Below are positions 24,808-36,087 of a stretch of 64,000 nt of DNA, one piece after another. Both the position numbers and the translations under genes were made by a program. Below the pieces are notes generated by a model. The model was not told the DNA's origin. It made no database searches and saw nothing but the letters and a program-made list of their open reading frames with translations. Numbering within the stretch: position 1 is the stretch's first letter; each line of letters begins with the position of its first letter. Source of the stretch: Sphaerimonospora thailandensis (GTDB lineage Bacteria; Actinomycetota; Actinomycetes; Streptosporangiales; Streptosporangiaceae); the NCBI RefSeq assembly GCF_016863115.1, contig NZ_BOOG01000007.1, forward strand, positions 62,001 through 126,000. The letters are read 5' to 3'.

Positions 24808-26825
24808 ACCCTGGCGGGAGGAGGCGGCCGCCGCGGCCAGGGGGTGGGGGACCGGTCGACGGTCGTCCGCCCAGGCCGCCGCGCCCGCCCGGCCCGCCTC
24901 GTACGGCACAGCCCCCGCAATCACAGCCGCGGGCGCCGCAGTCCGGTCGGTCGTCGTCGCAGCGGGCGGCCCAACAGGGGGCACAGCGGGGGGCCCAACA
25001 AGGGGCCCAACAAGGGGCCCAACAAGGGGCACAGCGTGCGTCCGGTCCGCGCCGCCGGTCCGCGCCGCCCCCGCCCCCGCCGCGGCCGCCCGCCGTGCTG
25101 CGGCTCAGTGATCCCGGGCGGCGGCTGAACGCCGGGCTGGTCGTGATGGCGTTCGTGCTGTCCCTGCTCGCCGGTCGGCTGGTCCAGCTCCAGGGCCTGG
25201 ACTCCAAGGTGCTCCAGGCGAAGGCCGCGGACCGGCGCGAGCAGTCGGAGAAGCTGCCGGCGCGGCGCGGCTCGATCACCGACATCGCGGGTCACGAGCT
25301 CGCGGTGACCGTCGAGGCGCGTGAGATCTACCTCGACCCGAAGGTGGTCGAGCCCGCCAAGCGGGACCTGGTCGCCACCACCCTCGCCACGGAGCTGAAC
25401 CGTTCGAAGGAGGAGATCGCGGCCAAGCTGGCGAAGACGACCTCGCGCTATGCGGTGGTGGCGCGGGACGTCGATCCCCTGCACGCCAAGAAGATCATGA
25501 GCTTCGGGTTCAGGGGGGTCGGCGCCAAGCGGACCTACTACCGCGAGTACCCGGGCGGCAGGCTCGCCGGGGGCATAGTCGGATTCGTCGGTGTCGACGG
25601 GTACGGCCTGGCGGGCATGGAGAGCGCCTTCAACAAGGTGCTCGCGGGCCGCGACGGCGAGCAGAGCTTCGAGACCGGCGGGGAGGGGCAGCGCATCCCG
25701 ATGACGCGCAGCACCCGCCAGGAGCCGGTGCCCGGCCGCGACGTGCGGCTGACCATCGACAGGGACATCCAGTGGGCCGCGCAGGAGGCGATCGCCGAGC
25801 AGGTGAAGGCGTCGCGGGCGCGCAGCGGCAGCGTGATCGTCATTGATGTGCCGACCGGCCGGATCGTGGCCATGGCCAACGCGCCCGAGGTCGATCTCAC
25901 CCACTGGCAGGACTCCCCGCCGGGGGACCGGCGCAACCGGGCCGTGTCCGAGGTGTTCGAGCCGGGCAGCACCAACAAGGTGATCACCGCGGCGGCGGCG
26001 ATCGAGTCGGGCACGGTCAGGTCCGACACGGTGTTCCGGGTGCCCGACAGCATCCAGTGCGCCGACAGGCGGCTCAAGGACGCGCATCCGCACCCGCCGG
26101 AGTCGCTCACCTTCGCCGGGATCATCGCCGAGTCGAGCAACGTCGGCACGATCATGGCCGCGGAGCGGATCAGCAGCCAGCGGCTGTACGACATGTTCCG
26201 CGCCTTCGGGTTCGGCGCCAGAAGCGGCGTCGGCCTCCCGGGCGAGGAGGCGGGCCTGCTGCCCGGCTGGCAGGGCTGGTCCGGCAGCCAGCGCTGCACC
26301 ATCGCCTACGGCCAGGGCATCTCGGTCACCGCCCTGCAGATCGCCAGCGTCTACCAGACGATCGCCAACGGCGGGGTACGGGTCACCCCCACGATCGTCG
26401 CGGGCACCACCGACGGGCACGGACGGTTCGTCCCGGCCCCGGCGCCGAAGCGGACCCGGGTGATCAGCGAGCGGACCGCCCGGGAGATCTCGCTGATGCT
26501 GGAGGCCGCCGTCGGACACGATGGTACGGGAACGGAGGCGGCGATCCCCGGCTACCGGGTCGCGGGCAAGACCGGTACCGCGATGAGATATGACCAGGAA
26601 TGCGGGGGATACTGCGGATATACGGCGACGTTCGTCGGCTTCACGCCGGCGGACAAGCCCCGGCTGATGGCTCTGGCCGTCATCCAGGATCCGAAGAAAG
26701 GTCACTACGGCGGCACCGTGGCCGCCCCCGTGTTCAGGAATGTCATGACATTCGCGTTGAAGACCAGGAAGATCCCTCCGACGGGTACGAAGACGCCCGA
26801 CGTCGTCCTTCGTGCACACCGGTAG
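24804..26825 (+). CDS. ftsI: Septal peptidoglycan transpeptidase FtsI (class B PBP)
   Basis: 673 aa from GTG 24804 (GTGA overlap). A long cytosolic tail of about 105 residues, rich in Pro, Arg, Gln and Gly, precedes the membrane helix near 115-130. The dimerisation domain has RRGSITDIAGHELAVT. The transpeptidase motifs are the catalytic serine in EPGSTNK, then SSN, then KTGTA. It cross-links peptidoglycan at the septum as partner of FtsW. The tail contains repeats of GAQQ encoded by a 12-bp tandem repeat (24970-25035). Confidence 0.95.
   Translation: MNPGGRRRPPRPGGGGPVDGRPPRPPRPPGPPRTAQPPQSQPRAPQSGRSSSQRAAQQGAQRGAQQGAQQGAQQGAQRASGPRRRSAPPPPPPRPPAVLRLSDPGRRLNAGLVVMAFVLSLLAGRLVQLQGLDSKVLQAKAADRREQSEKLPARRGSITDIAGHELAVTVEAREIYLDPKVVEPAKRDLVATTLATELNRSKEEIAAKLAKTTSRYAVVARDVDPLHAKKIMSFGFRGVGAKRTYYREYPGGRLAGGIVGFVGVDGYGLAGMESAFNKVLAGRDGEQSFETGGEGQRIPMTRSTRQEPVPGRDVRLTIDRDIQWAAQEAIAEQVKASRARSGSVIVIDVPTGRIVAMANAPEVDLTHWQDSPPGDRRNRAVSEVFEPGSTNKVITAAAAIESGTVRSDTVFRVPDSIQCADRRLKDAHPHPPESLTFAGIIAESSNVGTIMAAERISSQRLYDMFRAFGFGARSGVGLPGEEAGLLPGWQGWSGSQRCTIAYGQGISVTALQIASVYQTIANGGVRVTPTIVAGTTDGHGRFVPAPAPKRTRVISERTAREISLMLEAAVGHDGTGTEAAIPGYRVAGKTGTAMRYDQECGGYCGYTATFVGFTPADKPRLMALAVIQDPKKGHYGGTVAAPVFRNVMTFALKTRKIPPTGTKTPDVVLRAHR
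24970..25035 (+). repeat. 12-bp tandem repeat inside ftsI
   Basis: The unit GGGGCCCAACAA and close variants (GGGGGCACAGCG and similar) occur about five times in a row, encoding GAQQ/GAQR in the FtsI cytosolic tail. The unit is a multiple of 3, so slippage would change length without shifting the frame. Confidence 0.8.
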
Positions 26826-26841
26826 GAGGTACGCTCTCGCC

Positions 26842-28449
26842 GTGCGTCCCCCGTCCTCGATGCGTCCCGCCGCCGTGGTGGCCCGCCCGCTGTCCGGCCT
26901 CACGGCCCTGCTCGGCGCCGGCGCCGTACCCTCTCCCGGAGCCAGAGCGGTCCGGGGGACGGTCACCGGCATCTCGATCGACTCCCGCCGCGTCCGGCGC
27001 GGCGACCTCTACGTGGCGCTGCCCGGGAAGTCCTCGCACGGCGCGGAGTTCGCCGCCGACGCGCTCGCCTCGGGCGCGACGGCGATCCTGACCGATCCCG
27101 CCGGACGGGACCAGGCGGCCGCGACCGGCCTGCCCGTGCTCGTGGTGCCCGACCCGCGCGCGCTGCTCGGGCAGGTCGCCGGATGGGTGTACGGCAGCGC
27201 GGCCGACGGCATGACCGTCATCGGCGTCACCGGCACGAGCGGCAAGTCGACCACCACCTACCTGCTGGAGGCGGGCCTGCGGGCGGCGGGCCACCGGACC
27301 GGACTGGTCGGCGGCGTGGAGATCCGGGCGGGCGATCTGCGGTTCGTCCCCGAGCTCACCACTCCGGAGGCGTCCGACCTGCAGGCGCTGTTCGCGCTCA
27401 TGCGCGAGCAGGGTGTCACGGCCGCCGCGATGGAGGTCTCCAGCCACGCTCTCGCCCTCGGCCGGGTGGACGGCATCTCCTACGATGTGGCGATATTTAC
27501 CAATCTCTCGCAGGATCACCTGGACTTCCACCGAGATCTGGACGACTACTTCGCGGCCAAGAAGCGGCTGTTCACCCCCGAGTTCTCCCGCGTCGGGGTG
27601 GTGAACACAGACGACGTCCATGGCCGCGAACTGGCCGGTCTGGCCAAGATCCCGATCACCACGTTCTCCGCCGCCGGAGCGCCGGAGGCCGACTGGCGGG
27701 CCGTCGACGTCCGTCTGGGCGCCGACGGCAGCACCTTCCGGGTGGTCGGCCCGGGCGGCGTCGAGGTGGACGCCGCCGTGGCCCTGCCCGGGTCGTTCAA
27801 CGTCTCCAACACGCTCGGCGCGCTGGTCGCGCTGGTGGAGGCGGGGATCCCGCCGCAGACGGCGATGTCCGGCATCGCGACGTTCGGCGGTGTTCCCGGC
27901 CGGATGGAGCGGGTGCCGGGCGCCGGGGACTACCAGGTGATCGTCGACTACGCCCACAAGCCGGGGGCGGTCGAGTCGGTCCTGCGTTCACTGCGCGCGG
28001 TACTCGGATCAGGGCCAGGCCCGGGGCCGGGTTCGGGGCCGGGATCGCGCGGTCGGCTCACGATCGTGCTCGGGTGCGGCGGTGACCGCGACCGCGGCAA
28101 GCGGCCGATGATGGGCGAGGCCGCCGCCCGGCTCGCCGACGTGGTGATCTTCACCAGTGACAATCCGCGCAGCGAGGACCCTCTGGTGATCTTGTCCGCG
28201 ATGCTGGAGGGGGCGCTGCGGGTGCCGCCGGACGAGCGGGCCCATGTGATCATGGAGCCGGACCGGGAGGCCGCCATCGACCTGGCGATTTCAGGTGCCG
28301 CGCCCGGAGATGTGGTAGTTGTGGCGGGCAAGGGGCACGAGCAGGGCCAGTACGTCGGAGGCACGGTCATCCCCTTCGACGATCGTGACGTGGCCGCGCG
28401 GGCCATAGCGCGGGCCATCGCACGGAGAGAGAGCAGGAAAGACGCATGA
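26842..28449 (+). CDS. murE: UDP-MurNAc-tripeptide synthetase (meso-DAP adding)
   Basis: 535 aa from GTG 26842, 12 nt after AGGAGG at 26824; GTG 26812 in frame would overlap the ftsI end and lies before that site. The ATP loop is GVTGTSGKSTTTYLLE. DNPRSEDP is the motif that recognises meso-diaminopimelate, so the peptidoglycan is the mDAP type. VAGKGHEQGQ is a family C-terminal segment. The enzyme adds mDAP to UDP-MurNAc-L-Ala-D-Glu in the cytosol. A short Gly/Pro run (GPGPGPGSGPGS) is inserted near residue 393. It overlaps murF by 4 bp. Confidence 0.96.
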   Translation: MRPPSSMRPAAVVARPLSGLTALLGAGAVPSPGARAVRGTVTGISIDSRRVRRGDLYVALPGKSSHGAEFAADALASGATAILTDPAGRDQAAATGLPVLVVPDPRALLGQVAGWVYGSAADGMTVIGVTGTSGKSTTTYLLEAGLRAAGHRTGLVGGVEIRAGDLRFVPELTTPEASDLQALFALMREQGVTAAAMEVSSHALALGRVDGISYDVAIFTNLSQDHLDFHRDLDDYFAAKKRLFTPEFSRVGVVNTDDVHGRELAGLAKIPITTFSAAGAPEADWRAVDVRLGADGSTFRVVGPGGVEVDAAVALPGSFNVSNTLGALVALVEAGIPPQTAMSGIATFGGVPGRMERVPGAGDYQVIVDYAHKPGAVESVLRSLRAVLGSGPGPGPGSGPGSRGRLTIVLGCGGDRDRGKRPMMGEAAARLADVVIFTSDNPRSEDPLVILSAMLEGALRVPPDERAHVIMEPDREAAIDLAISGAAPGDVVVVAGKGHEQGQYVGGTVIPFDDRDVAARAIARAIARRESRKDA

Positions 28450-29837
28450 TCCCGTTGCCGCTGGCCCGGGTGGCCGAGATCACCTCGGGCGCGCTGAACG
28501 GCATGGCCGACCCCGGCGCGGTGGTCCGCGGGCCCGTCGTGATCGACTCACGGGCCGCCGAGCCGGGCTCGCTGTTCGTGGCGATCAAAGGTGAGCGCGC
28601 CGACGGACACGACTTCGCCCAGCAGGCCTGCGCCACCGGGGCGGTCGCCGTGCTCGCGTCCCGGCCGGTGGACGCTCCCGCCGTGATCGTGGGGGACGTG
28701 GTGGCCGCCCTCGCCGCCCTCGCCGCGGCCGTGGTGGCCGAGCTCCCGGATGCCGCAGTCGTGGGGGTCACCGGATCGCAGGGCAAGACCACGACCAAGG
28801 ACCTGCTGTCCGCCCTCGCCGCCCGGATGGGGCCCACCATCGCACCCGTAGGGTCGTACAACAACGAGATCGGCCACCCGCTGACCGTGCTCAAGGCCGA
28901 CGAGAGCACCCGGTTCCTGGTCCTCGAGCTCAGCGCGCGGAACGTTGGTCACATCGCCTACCTGGCGAGGATCGCCCCGCCCCGGATCGGGGTGGTGCTC
29001 AATGTGGGCGCGGCCCACCTCGGGGTCTTCGGGAGCCGGGAGGCGATCGCGCAGGCCAAGGGCGAGCTGGTCGAGGCGCTGCCCGATGACGGCGTGGCCG
29101 CGCTGAACGCCGACGACCCCCTCGTAAGCGCGATGGCCGAGCGGACGCGGGCCAGGGTGACCTACTTCGGGCGGTCACCGCGAGCACACGTCCGGGCCGA
29201 GGGAGAGACGCTCGACGGGCGTGGCCGGGCCTCGTTCACGCTGCGCACGCCGACCGGATCGGCGCCGGTGCGGCTGCGGCTGCACGGCGCGCACGCGGTC
29301 GACAACGCGCTGGCCGCCGCCGCGGCGGCCTACGAGATGGGGCTCCCCGTGGCGGCGATCGCCGAGGAGCTGTCGCTGGCCGAGCCGCGCAGCCGCTGGC
29401 GCATGGAGGTCACCGACCGGGCCGACGGCGTGACCGTGGTCAACGACTCCTACAACGCCAGCCCCGACTCCGTCCGGGCGGCCTTCGCCGCCCTGGCCGC
29501 GATCGGCGCGGGCAGGCGGCGGTTCGCCGTGATCGCCGCCATGCGGGAACTCGGCGAGTACGGCGCGGCGCTGAACGAGGAGTTCGGGCGGCTCGCCGCC
29601 GACGCCGGTCTCGACGGTCTGATCGTGGTGGGGGAGGAGGCCGAGCACATCCTCTCCGGAGCACGGGGCGCGGCAGGCATGCCCGGCCCGGGGACGCTCC
29701 ACGTCCCCGACGCGGCGACGGCCGGGGTCGAAATGGCCGGCCGGCTGGCACCGGGCGACGTCGTACTGGTGAAGGGGCCGCGTGCGGCCGGGCTCGAACG
29801 GGTCGCAGCGGCGATCCTCGGAGGTGAAGCGCGGTGA
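28446..29837 (+). CDS. murF: UDP-MurNAc-tripeptide D-Ala-D-Ala ligase
   Basis: 463 aa from ATG 28446 (ATGA overlap). The N-terminal Mur domain has [26 protein letters not shown] with one break. The ATP loop is [30 protein letters not shown] is the MurF signature, and [16 protein letters not shown] lies in the C-terminal domain. It completes the UDP-MurNAc-pentapeptide. It is tightly coupled to murE and mraY. Confidence 0.97.
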   Translation: MIPLPLARVAEITSGALNGMADPGAVVRGPVVIDSRAAEPGSLFVAIKGERADGHDFAQQACATGAVAVLASRPVDAPAVIVGDVVAALAALAAAVVAELPDAAVVGVTGSQGKTTTKDLLSALAARMGPTIAPVGSYNNEIGHPLTVLKADESTRFLVLELSARNVGHIAYLARIAPPRIGVVLNVGAAHLGVFGSREAIAQAKGELVEALPDDGVAALNADDPLVSAMAERTRARVTYFGRSPRAHVRAEGETLDGRGRASFTLRTPTGSAPVRLRLHGAHAVDNALAAAAAAYEMGLPVAAIAEELSLAEPRSRWRMEVTDRADGVTVVNDSYNASPDSVRAAFAALAAIGAGRRRFAVIAAMRELGEYGAALNEEFGRLAADAGLDGLIVVGEEAEHILSGARGAAGMPGPGTLHVPDAATAGVEMAGRLAPGDVVLVKGPRAAGLERVAAAILGGEAR

Positions 29838-30907
29838 GGAACATCCTCATCGCGGCGGCGGTCTCGCTGCTGCTCTCCATGGTCGGCACGCCGCTCGCGA
29901 TCCGGTTGTTCGCCCGGCGCGGCTACGGCCAGAACATCCGGGAGGAGGGGCCCTCAGGTCACTACGACAAGAAGGGCACCCCGACCATGGGCGGCACGGT
30001 GATCGTCATCGCGACGCTGATCGGCTACTTCACCGCGCATCTGACGACCATGCTGTCGCTCAACGTCGACCCGCCGACGGCGTCGGGGCTGCTGGTGCTG
30101 TTCCTGATGACCGGTCTCGGTGTGGTCGGCTTCCTCGACGACTTCATCAAGATCTACAAGCAGCGGAGCCTGGGGCTGCGCAGCGGGGCCAAGGCCGCCG
30201 GGCAGCTCGTCGTCGGGGCGATCTTCGCGGTGCTGGTGCTGCGGTTCCCCAACGCCTACGCCCTCACCCCGGCCGAGACGAGGCTGTCCTTCCTGCGGGA
30301 CTTCGGGCCGTCGATCGGCATCGTCGGCTTCATGATCTGGGTGCTGTTCTTCATCGTGGGCTTCTCCAACGCGGTGAACCTGACCGACGGCCTCGACGGT
30401 CTGGCCTCGGGCGCCACCTGCCTGGTCCTCGCGGCGTACGTGCTGATCGGCAACTGGCAGCTGCGCAACAGTTGCACCACGGTCGGATTCGGGCCCAACT
30501 GCTACTGGGTGCGAGATCCGCTGGACCTCGCCGTGGTCGCGGCGGCGGTGCTCGGCGCCTGCCTCGGATTCCTGTGGTGGAACGCCCCGCCCGCCAAGAT
30601 CTTCATGGGGGACACCGGCTCGCTGGCGCTGGGCGGTGTGATCGCCGGTCTCGCCTTCACCACCCGCACCCAGCTCCTGCTGGTCATCCTGGGCGGCCTG
30701 TTCGCCATCATCACGATGTCGGTGATCATCCAGGTCGGCTTCTTCAAGATGACCAGGAGACGGGTGTTCCGGATGGCTCCGCTCCAGCATCACTTCGAGC
30801 TGTCCGGATGGGCCGAGACCACCATCGTCGTCCGGTTCTGGCTGATCGCCGCGCTGTGCGTGGCCGGCGGTCTCGGCCTGTTCTATCTCGAATGGGTGCC
30901 CAAGTAG
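29834..30907 (+). CDS. mraY: Phospho-MurNAc-pentapeptide transferase
   Basis: 357 aa from GTG 29834 (GTGA overlap). About ten membrane helices are expected. Active-site motifs are seen: the Asp pair in [26 protein letters not shown] and [14 protein letters not shown]. The tail [21 protein letters not shown] is also typical. It transfers phospho-MurNAc-pentapeptide to undecaprenyl phosphate to form lipid I at the inner membrane. Confidence 0.97.
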   Translation: MRNILIAAAVSLLLSMVGTPLAIRLFARRGYGQNIREEGPSGHYDKKGTPTMGGTVIVIATLIGYFTAHLTTMLSLNVDPPTASGLLVLFLMTGLGVVGFLDDFIKIYKQRSLGLRSGAKAAGQLVVGAIFAVLVLRFPNAYALTPAETRLSFLRDFGPSIGIVGFMIWVLFFIVGFSNAVNLTDGLDGLASGATCLVLAAYVLIGNWQLRNSCTTVGFGPNCYWVRDPLDLAVVAAAVLGACLGFLWWNAPPAKIFMGDTGSLALGGVIAGLAFTTRTQLLLVILGGLFAIITMSVIIQVGFFKMTRRRVFRMAPLQHHFELSGWAETTIVVRFWLIAALCVAGGLGLFYLEWVPK

Positions 30908-32319
30908 TGAGCGTGGTCGTCGCAGGTCTGGGAGTCTCCGGCACGGCCGCGGCGCGGGCGCTGGCCCGCCGCGGCGAGCACGTCGTCGTCCTGGAGTCGG
31001 CCGACGGGGAACGGCAGCGGGCCGCCGCAGCCGATCTCGCGTCGCTCGGCGTGGAGGTGCGGTTCGGCGAGCAGGACGAGCTGCCGGAGGGGGCGTCGCT
31101 GGTCGTCGTCTCGCCGGGCTGGCGTCCCGATCATCCGCTGGCGGCCGCCGCCCACCGCGCCGGGGTCGAGGTGATCGGGGAGGTGGAGCTGGCCTGGCGG
31201 CTGCGCGACGACGCGCGCGGGGCCCCCTGGCTGGCGATCACCGGCACCAACGGCAAGACCACCGCGGTCCGCATGCTCACCGCGATGCTCACGGCCGCCG
31301 GACATCGGGCCGCCGCCGTCGGCAACGTCGGCGACCCGATCGTGACCGCGGTGACCAGAGAGGGGGCGGCCAGAGAGGGGGTGGCCGGAGAGGGGGCGGC
31401 CGAGCCGTACGACGTGCTCGCCGTCGAGCTGTCGAGTTTCCAGCTCCACTGGTCGAAGAGCCTCGCGCCGCTCGCCGCCGTCGTGCTGAACGTCGCCCCC
31501 GACCACATCGACTGGCACGGCTCCTTCGAGGAGTACGCGGCGGCCAAGGCGCGGATCTACCCGGGCGCCCAGACCGTGATCTACAACGCCGACGACGAGG
31601 GGTCCGCCGCGCTGGCCGCGCCGTACGGGCGGAGGGTGGGCTTCACGCTCGGCGTGCCGCGCCCCGGGCAGCTCGGCGTCGTGGAGGACCTCCTGGTCGA
31701 CCGCGCGTTCACCGCCGACCCCGTTCACGAGGCCGCCGAGCTGGCGGGCCTGGCCGACGTGCGGCCGTTCGCGCCGCACAACGTCGCCAACGCGCTGGCC
31801 GCCGCCGCCCTCGCCAGGGCGTACGGCGTGCCGCCGGAGGCCGTACGGCGCGGGCTGGCGGAGTTCGTCCCCGACCCGCACCGGATCGCCCACGTGGCGA
31901 CCGTGGGCGCAGTGGACTATGTGGACGACTCCAAGGCAACCAATCCGCACGCCGCCGCCGCGTCGCTGGCGGCCTACCGGTCGATCGTGTGGATCGCTGG
32001 CGGCCTGCTCAAGGGCGCCGAGGTCGACGACCTGGTACGGCAGGCCGCCCCACGCCTGCGCGGCGCCGTACTGCTGGGCGCCGATCGCGAACGCGTGCGC
32101 GAGGCGCTCGCGCGACACGCGCCGGATGTCCCCGTCGTCGACGTGCCCGGACAGGAAACTGGCATCATGGACCGCGTCGTTACCGAAGCAGCCGCCCTCG
32201 CCTCCCCCGGGGACACCGTGCTGCTGGCCCCCGCCGGGGCGTCGCTGGACATGTTCACGAGCTACGGGGCACGTGGGGAGGCCTTCGCCGCCGCCGTGCG
32301 CCGCCTGGCACAGCGGTGA
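30907..32319 (+). CDS. murD: UDP-MurNAc-L-Ala:D-Glu ligase
   Basis: 470 aa from GTG 30907, whose first base is the last base of the mraY TAG stop. ATG 30892, inside mraY, is the alternative and adds 5 residues. Neither has a good ribosome site, so coupling is likely. The N-terminal Rossmann segment is VVVAGLGVSGTAAARAL, the ATP loop AITGTNGKTTAVRML, then NVAPDHIDWHG and HNVANALAAA. A 15-bp unit repeated three times (31355-31399) inserts REGAA/REGVA/GEGAA after the ATP-binding region. The enzyme adds D-Glu to UDP-MurNAc-L-Ala. Confidence 0.95.
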   Translation: MSVVVAGLGVSGTAAARALARRGEHVVVLESADGERQRAAAADLASLGVEVRFGEQDELPEGASLVVVSPGWRPDHPLAAAAHRAGVEVIGEVELAWRLRDDARGAPWLAITGTNGKTTAVRMLTAMLTAAGHRAAAVGNVGDPIVTAVTREGAAREGVAGEGAAEPYDVLAVELSSFQLHWSKSLAPLAAVVLNVAPDHIDWHGSFEEYAAAKARIYPGAQTVIYNADDEGSAALAAPYGRRVGFTLGVPRPGQLGVVEDLLVDRAFTADPVHEAAELAGLADVRPFAPHNVANALAAAALARAYGVPPEAVRRGLAEFVPDPHRIAHVATVGAVDYVDDSKATNPHAAAASLAAYRSIVWIAGGLLKGAEVDDLVRQAAPRLRGAVLLGADRERVREALARHAPDVPVVDVPGQETGIMDRVVTEAAALASPGDTVLLAPAGASLDMFTSYGARGEAFAAAVRRLAQR

Positions 32320-33587
32320 CCGCGGCGGAGGCGGGAACGGAGCCGCCGGCGGAGGGCCGCGTAGCCGCGCTCCGGGAGCTGCTGAACCGCCCGCTGGTGT
32401 CGTACTACCTGGTGCTCGGCTGCAGCGCGCTGCTGCTCGCGCTCGGCCTGATGATGGTGCTGTCCGCTTCCAGCATCGAGGCGCTGCAGGAGACCGGCAG
32501 CCCGTTCTACTGGTTCATCAAACAGTCGACCTCGGTGGCGCTCGGCGTCCCGCTGATGTGGGTCTGCTCCCGGCTTCCGCAGCGGTTCTTCCGCCTGGCC
32601 GGCAATCCGCTGATGGGCGTCTCGATCCTCGGCCTGGTGATGGTGATCTTCCTGGGTCAGGAGGTGCTGGGCGCGCAGCGGTGGATCTCCATCGGGCCGT
32701 TCTCGGTCCAGCCGTCGGAGCCGGCCAAGCTCGCCCTGGTGCTGTGGGGAGCGGACATCCTGGCGCGGCGGGCGCGCGGCGGCCGCATCGAGTGGCGGCA
32801 CCTGATGATCCCGCTGATGCCCGGTCTCGCGCTGCTCGCGGTGCTGGTGCTGATCGGCCGCGACCTCGGCACGACGCTCGTGCTCATGATGATCTTCCTG
32901 GCGCTGCTGTGGGTGGTCGGCGCGCCCGTGCGCCTGTTCGCGGGGGTCCTCGGGCTGCTCGCGCTGGCCGCCGCCATGATGATCGTCGTCACGCCGTGGC
33001 GGCTGGAGCGCGTGACGAACTTCATCAACCCGTGGGCGGACCCTCAGGACTCCGGTTTCCAGGCCGTCCAGGGGCTGATCGCGATCGGGTCGGGCGGCTG
33101 GTTCGGCCTCGGCCTGGGCGCCGGCCGCCAGAAGTGGGGCCACGTGCCGCACGCCGAGAGTGACTTCATCTTCTCGATTCTGGGTGAGGAGCTCGGCCTG
33201 ATGGGCACCCTTGTGGTGGTCGCGCTGTTCGGCCTGCTCGGGTACGCCGGGCTGCGCATCGCCTCCAGGGTGAACGACCCGTTCATCCGGCTGTCCTCGG
33301 CGGCCACCGTCGCCTGGATCGCCGGGCAGGCGATCGTCAACATCGGCGCCGTGATCGGCGTCCTGCCGATCACGGGCATCCCGCTGCCGCTGGTGTCGTA
33401 CGGAGGGTCCGCGCTGTTGCCGACGCTCGCCGCTCTTGGCATGTTGTTGTCGTTCGCCAAACGGGAGCCGGGCGCGGCGGCGGCCTTGGCCGTACGTGGA
33501 CCCGGACCCGCCTCCCGGGCTCTAAGCTGGCTTGGCCTGGGTGGCCGCCCGAGGCGTGAGACGACGCGGAACAGAGGAGTGACATGA
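32316..33587 (+). CDS. ftsW: Septal SEDS peptidoglycan glycosyltransferase FtsW
   Basis: 423 aa from GTG 32316 (GTGA overlap with murD). About ten membrane helices are present. SEDS motifs are seen: [24 protein letters not shown], the large outer loop with [39 protein letters not shown], and [15 protein letters not shown] near the end. It polymerises lipid II glycan strands at the septum with FtsI. Basic C-terminal residues ([11 protein letters not shown]) lie in the cytosol. Confidence 0.96.
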   Translation: MTAAEAGTEPPAEGRVAALRELLNRPLVSYYLVLGCSALLLALGLMMVLSASSIEALQETGSPFYWFIKQSTSVALGVPLMWVCSRLPQRFFRLAGNPLMGVSILGLVMVIFLGQEVLGAQRWISIGPFSVQPSEPAKLALVLWGADILARRARGGRIEWRHLMIPLMPGLALLAVLVLIGRDLGTTLVLMMIFLALLWVVGAPVRLFAGVLGLLALAAAMMIVVTPWRLERVTNFINPWADPQDSGFQAVQGLIAIGSGGWFGLGLGAGRQKWGHVPHAESDFIFSILGEELGLMGTLVVVALFGLLGYAGLRIASRVNDPFIRLSSAATVAWIAGQAIVNIGAVIGVLPITGIPLPLVSYGGSALLPTLAALGMLLSFAKREPGAAAALAVRGPGPASRALSWLGLGGRPRRETTRNRGVT

Positions 33588-34663
33588 GGGTGGTCCTCGC
33601 CGGCGGGGGGACGGCCGGCCATATCGAACCGGCGCTCGCGCTTGCTGACGCGCTTCGCGAGCAGGACCCGGCGATCGGGATCACGTGCCTCGGCACCGAG
33701 CGGGGCCTGGAGACCCGGCTGGTGCCCGAGCGCGGCTACGAGCTGGCTCTGGTCCCCGCCGTGCCGCTGCCTCGCTCGCTCACGCCGAAGCTCCTCACCG
33801 TGCCCGGCCGGCTCGCCGGGGCGATCAGCACGGCGGCCGGGATCCTCGACCAGGTGAGGGCGGACGTGCTGGTCGGGTTCGGCGGTTACGTCGCGACGCC
33901 CGCCTATCTCGCCGCGCGACGGCGCGGCGTCCCGATCGTCGTGCACGAGGCCAACCCCCGCCCCGGCCTGGCCAACCGGCTCGGCGCGCGGCTGACCGAC
34001 CACGTCTTCACCGGCCATCCGGACACCCCGCTGCCGAACGCGCAGTACATCGGCATCCCGTTGCGCCGCCAGATCGCCGGGATGGACCGGCTGTCGCTCG
34101 GCGACAAGGCCAGGTCGTACTTCGGTCTGGAGTCCGACCGGGTGACGCTGCTCGTGTTCGGCGGCTCCCAGGGCGCTCGCTCGATCAACAAGGCCGCCCT
34201 GGCGGCCGCGCCCCGGCTGCGGGCCGCGGGCGTCCAGGTGCTGCACGTGATCGGGCCCAAGAACACGGTCGAGGTGGAGCCCCCGCCAGGCGACCCGCAG
34301 TACGTGATCCTGCCGTACATCGACCGCATGGATCTGGCCTACGCCGCCGCCGACCTCGTGCTGTGCCGCAGCGGGGCGATCACCTGCGCCGAGCTCACCG
34401 CGGTCGGACTGCCCGCCGCGTACGTGCCGCTGCCGCACGGCAACGGCGAACAGCGCCTCAACGCCCAGCCCATCGTGCAGGCGGGCGGTGGGATCATGAT
34501 CGATGACGCGGACCTCTCCGCCGAGTGGATCACTGCGACGCTGCTGCCCATTCTGAACGACCCCGAGCGCGTGGTCGCCATGTCCGAGGCCGCGTCCCGG
34601 ATGGGCCGCGCGGACGCCGACGCGACGCTCGCACGCAAGGTTCTGGAGATCGTTTCCCGATGA
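33584..34663 (+). CDS. murG: UDP-GlcNAc:lipid I GlcNAc transferase
   Basis: 359 aa from ATG 33584 (ATGA overlap). The N-terminal motif is [55 protein letters not shown] and [13 protein letters not shown] follow. The UDP-GlcNAc site is in [22 protein letters not shown] and [13 protein letters not shown]. It is a GT28 enzyme on the inner leaflet that makes lipid II. It is coupled to ftsW and murC. Confidence 0.97.
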   Translation: MRVVLAGGGTAGHIEPALALADALREQDPAIGITCLGTERGLETRLVPERGYELALVPAVPLPRSLTPKLLTVPGRLAGAISTAAGILDQVRADVLVGFGGYVATPAYLAARRRGVPIVVHEANPRPGLANRLGARLTDHVFTGHPDTPLPNAQYIGIPLRRQIAGMDRLSLGDKARSYFGLESDRVTLLVFGGSQGARSINKAALAAAPRLRAAGVQVLHVIGPKNTVEVEPPPGDPQYVILPYIDRMDLAYAAADLVLCRSGAITCAELTAVGLPAAYVPLPHGNGEQRLNAQPIVQAGGGIMIDDADLSAEWITATLLPILNDPERVVAMSEAASRMGRADADATLARKVLEIVSR

Positions 34664-36087
34664 GTCTCGTCAAGCTCGTGGACCCCGTACCGGCGGCCGA
34701 TCTGGGCCGGGTGCACCTCATCGGCATCGGAGGCGCCGGGATGTCGGGCATCGCCCGGATCCTGCTGAAGCGCGGGGTTGCGGTGTCGGGCAGCGACGCC
34801 CGGGTCTCCGACATGCTGGACGAGCTCCGCGGGCTGGGCGCCGACATTCACGTCGGCCACGCCGCCTCCCACGTCAAGGACGTGGACACGGTCGTCGTGT
34901 CGACCGCGATCCGCGACTCCAACCCCGAACTGGGGGAGGCGCTCCGCCGGAACCTGCGGATCATCCCGCGCGCCGCGGCGCTCGCCGCCGTGATGACGGG
35001 CCGGACCGGCATCGCCGTAGCCGGGACCCACGGCAAGACCACGACCAGCTCGATGCTCACCGTGGCGCTGCAGAAGTGCGGCGAGGACCCGTCCTACTGC
35101 GTCGGCGGCCGGCTCGTCACCACGGGCCTGGGCGCCGACGACGGGACCGGAGAGGTGTTCGTGGCGGAGGCGGACGAGAGCGACGGCTCGTTCCTCATGC
35201 TGACGCCGGACGTCGCGATCGTGACCAACGTCGAGGCCGACCATCTGGACAACTACGGCGACCCGCAGGCCGTGCACGAGAGCTTCGCCCGCTTCGCCGA
35301 ACGTGTCGGCTCCATCCTGGTGGTCTGCGCCGACGACCCGGGCGCGGCGGCGCTGGCGCCCCTGGCGCGGGCGCGCGGCCTCGAGGTCGTGACGTACGGC
35401 GAGGCCCCGGCGGCGGACATCCGCACCGTCGACATCGTCCCGCGCGGCCTCGAGGTCGAGTTCCACGTGGCCGGGCACGGCGGCGTCCGCCTGGCCGTGC
35501 CGGGACGGCACAACGCCGTGAACGCCACCGCGGTGATCGCCGTGGCGCTCCGCCTCGGCCTGCCGTTCGACGAGGTCAGGGAGGGGCTGGCCGCCTTCAC
35601 CGGGGCGAAGCGGCGGTTCGAGGCCAGGGGCGAGGCCGGCGGCGTGTCCGTGTACGACAGCTACGCCCATCACCCGACCGAGCTGACCGCCGACCTGCGC
35701 GCCGCCCGTGACGTGGTCTCCGGCGGCGGTCCCCTCCGCGGTGGGCCCCTCCATGGTGGACGCGTGATCGCGGTCTTCCAGCCGCACCTCTACTCGCGCA
35801 CCAGGTTCTTCGCCGCCGAGTTCGGCGCGGCGCTGGGGCTCGCCGACGAGGTCGTCGTGCTCGACGTGTACGGCGCGCGGGAGGACCCCGAGCCCGGAGT
35901 CTCCGGCGCGCTCGTCGCGGGCAAGGTGCCGCTGCCCTCCGAGCGGGTGGTCTACGCGCCCGAGCGTGCTTCGGTTCCCGCACTGGTCGCCGCCCGGGCC
36001 AGGCCCGGCGACATCGTGCTCACCATGGGTGCTGGAGACGTCACGGATCTCGGTCCCCGCATCGTCGCCGAGCTGTCGGCGAAGTGA
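34660..36087 (+). CDS. murC: UDP-MurNAc:L-Ala ligase
   Basis: 475 aa from ATG 34660 (ATGA overlap with murG). The N-terminal Rossmann motif is [18 protein letters not shown], the ATP loop [15 protein letters not shown], then [10 protein letters not shown] and [13 protein letters not shown]. The C-terminal domain has [16 protein letters not shown] and [12 protein letters not shown]. It performs the first peptide-adding step of the Mur pathway. [13 protein letters not shown] insertion near residue 358 comes from a short repeat. Its stop overlaps the ftsQ GTG. Confidence 0.97.
   Translation: MSLVKLVDPVPAADLGRVHLIGIGGAGMSGIARILLKRGVAVSGSDARVSDMLDELRGLGADIHVGHAASHVKDVDTVVVSTAIRDSNPELGEALRRNLRIIPRAAALAAVMTGRTGIAVAGTHGKTTTSSMLTVALQKCGEDPSYCVGGRLVTTGLGADDGTGEVFVAEADESDGSFLMLTPDVAIVTNVEADHLDNYGDPQAVHESFARFAERVGSILVVCADDPGAAALAPLARARGLEVVTYGEAPAADIRTVDIVPRGLEVEFHVAGHGGVRLAVPGRHNAVNATAVIAVALRLGLPFDEVREGLAAFTGAKRRFEARGEAGGVSVYDSYAHHPTELTADLRAARDVVSGGGPLRGGPLHGGRVIAVFQPHLYSRTRFFAAEFGAALGLADEVVVLDVYGAREDPEPGVSGALVAGKVPLPSERVVYAPERASVPALVAARARPGDIVLTMGAGDVTDLGPRIVAELSAK

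Noticed and set aside
24970-25035. CRISPR-like array
   Set aside because: The 12-bp units are contiguous, without spacers, and lie in the coding frame of ftsI.
31355-31399. Sign of an insertion element in murD
   Set aside because: Only a 15-bp in-frame triplet repeat is present; there are no terminal inverted repeats or transposase.
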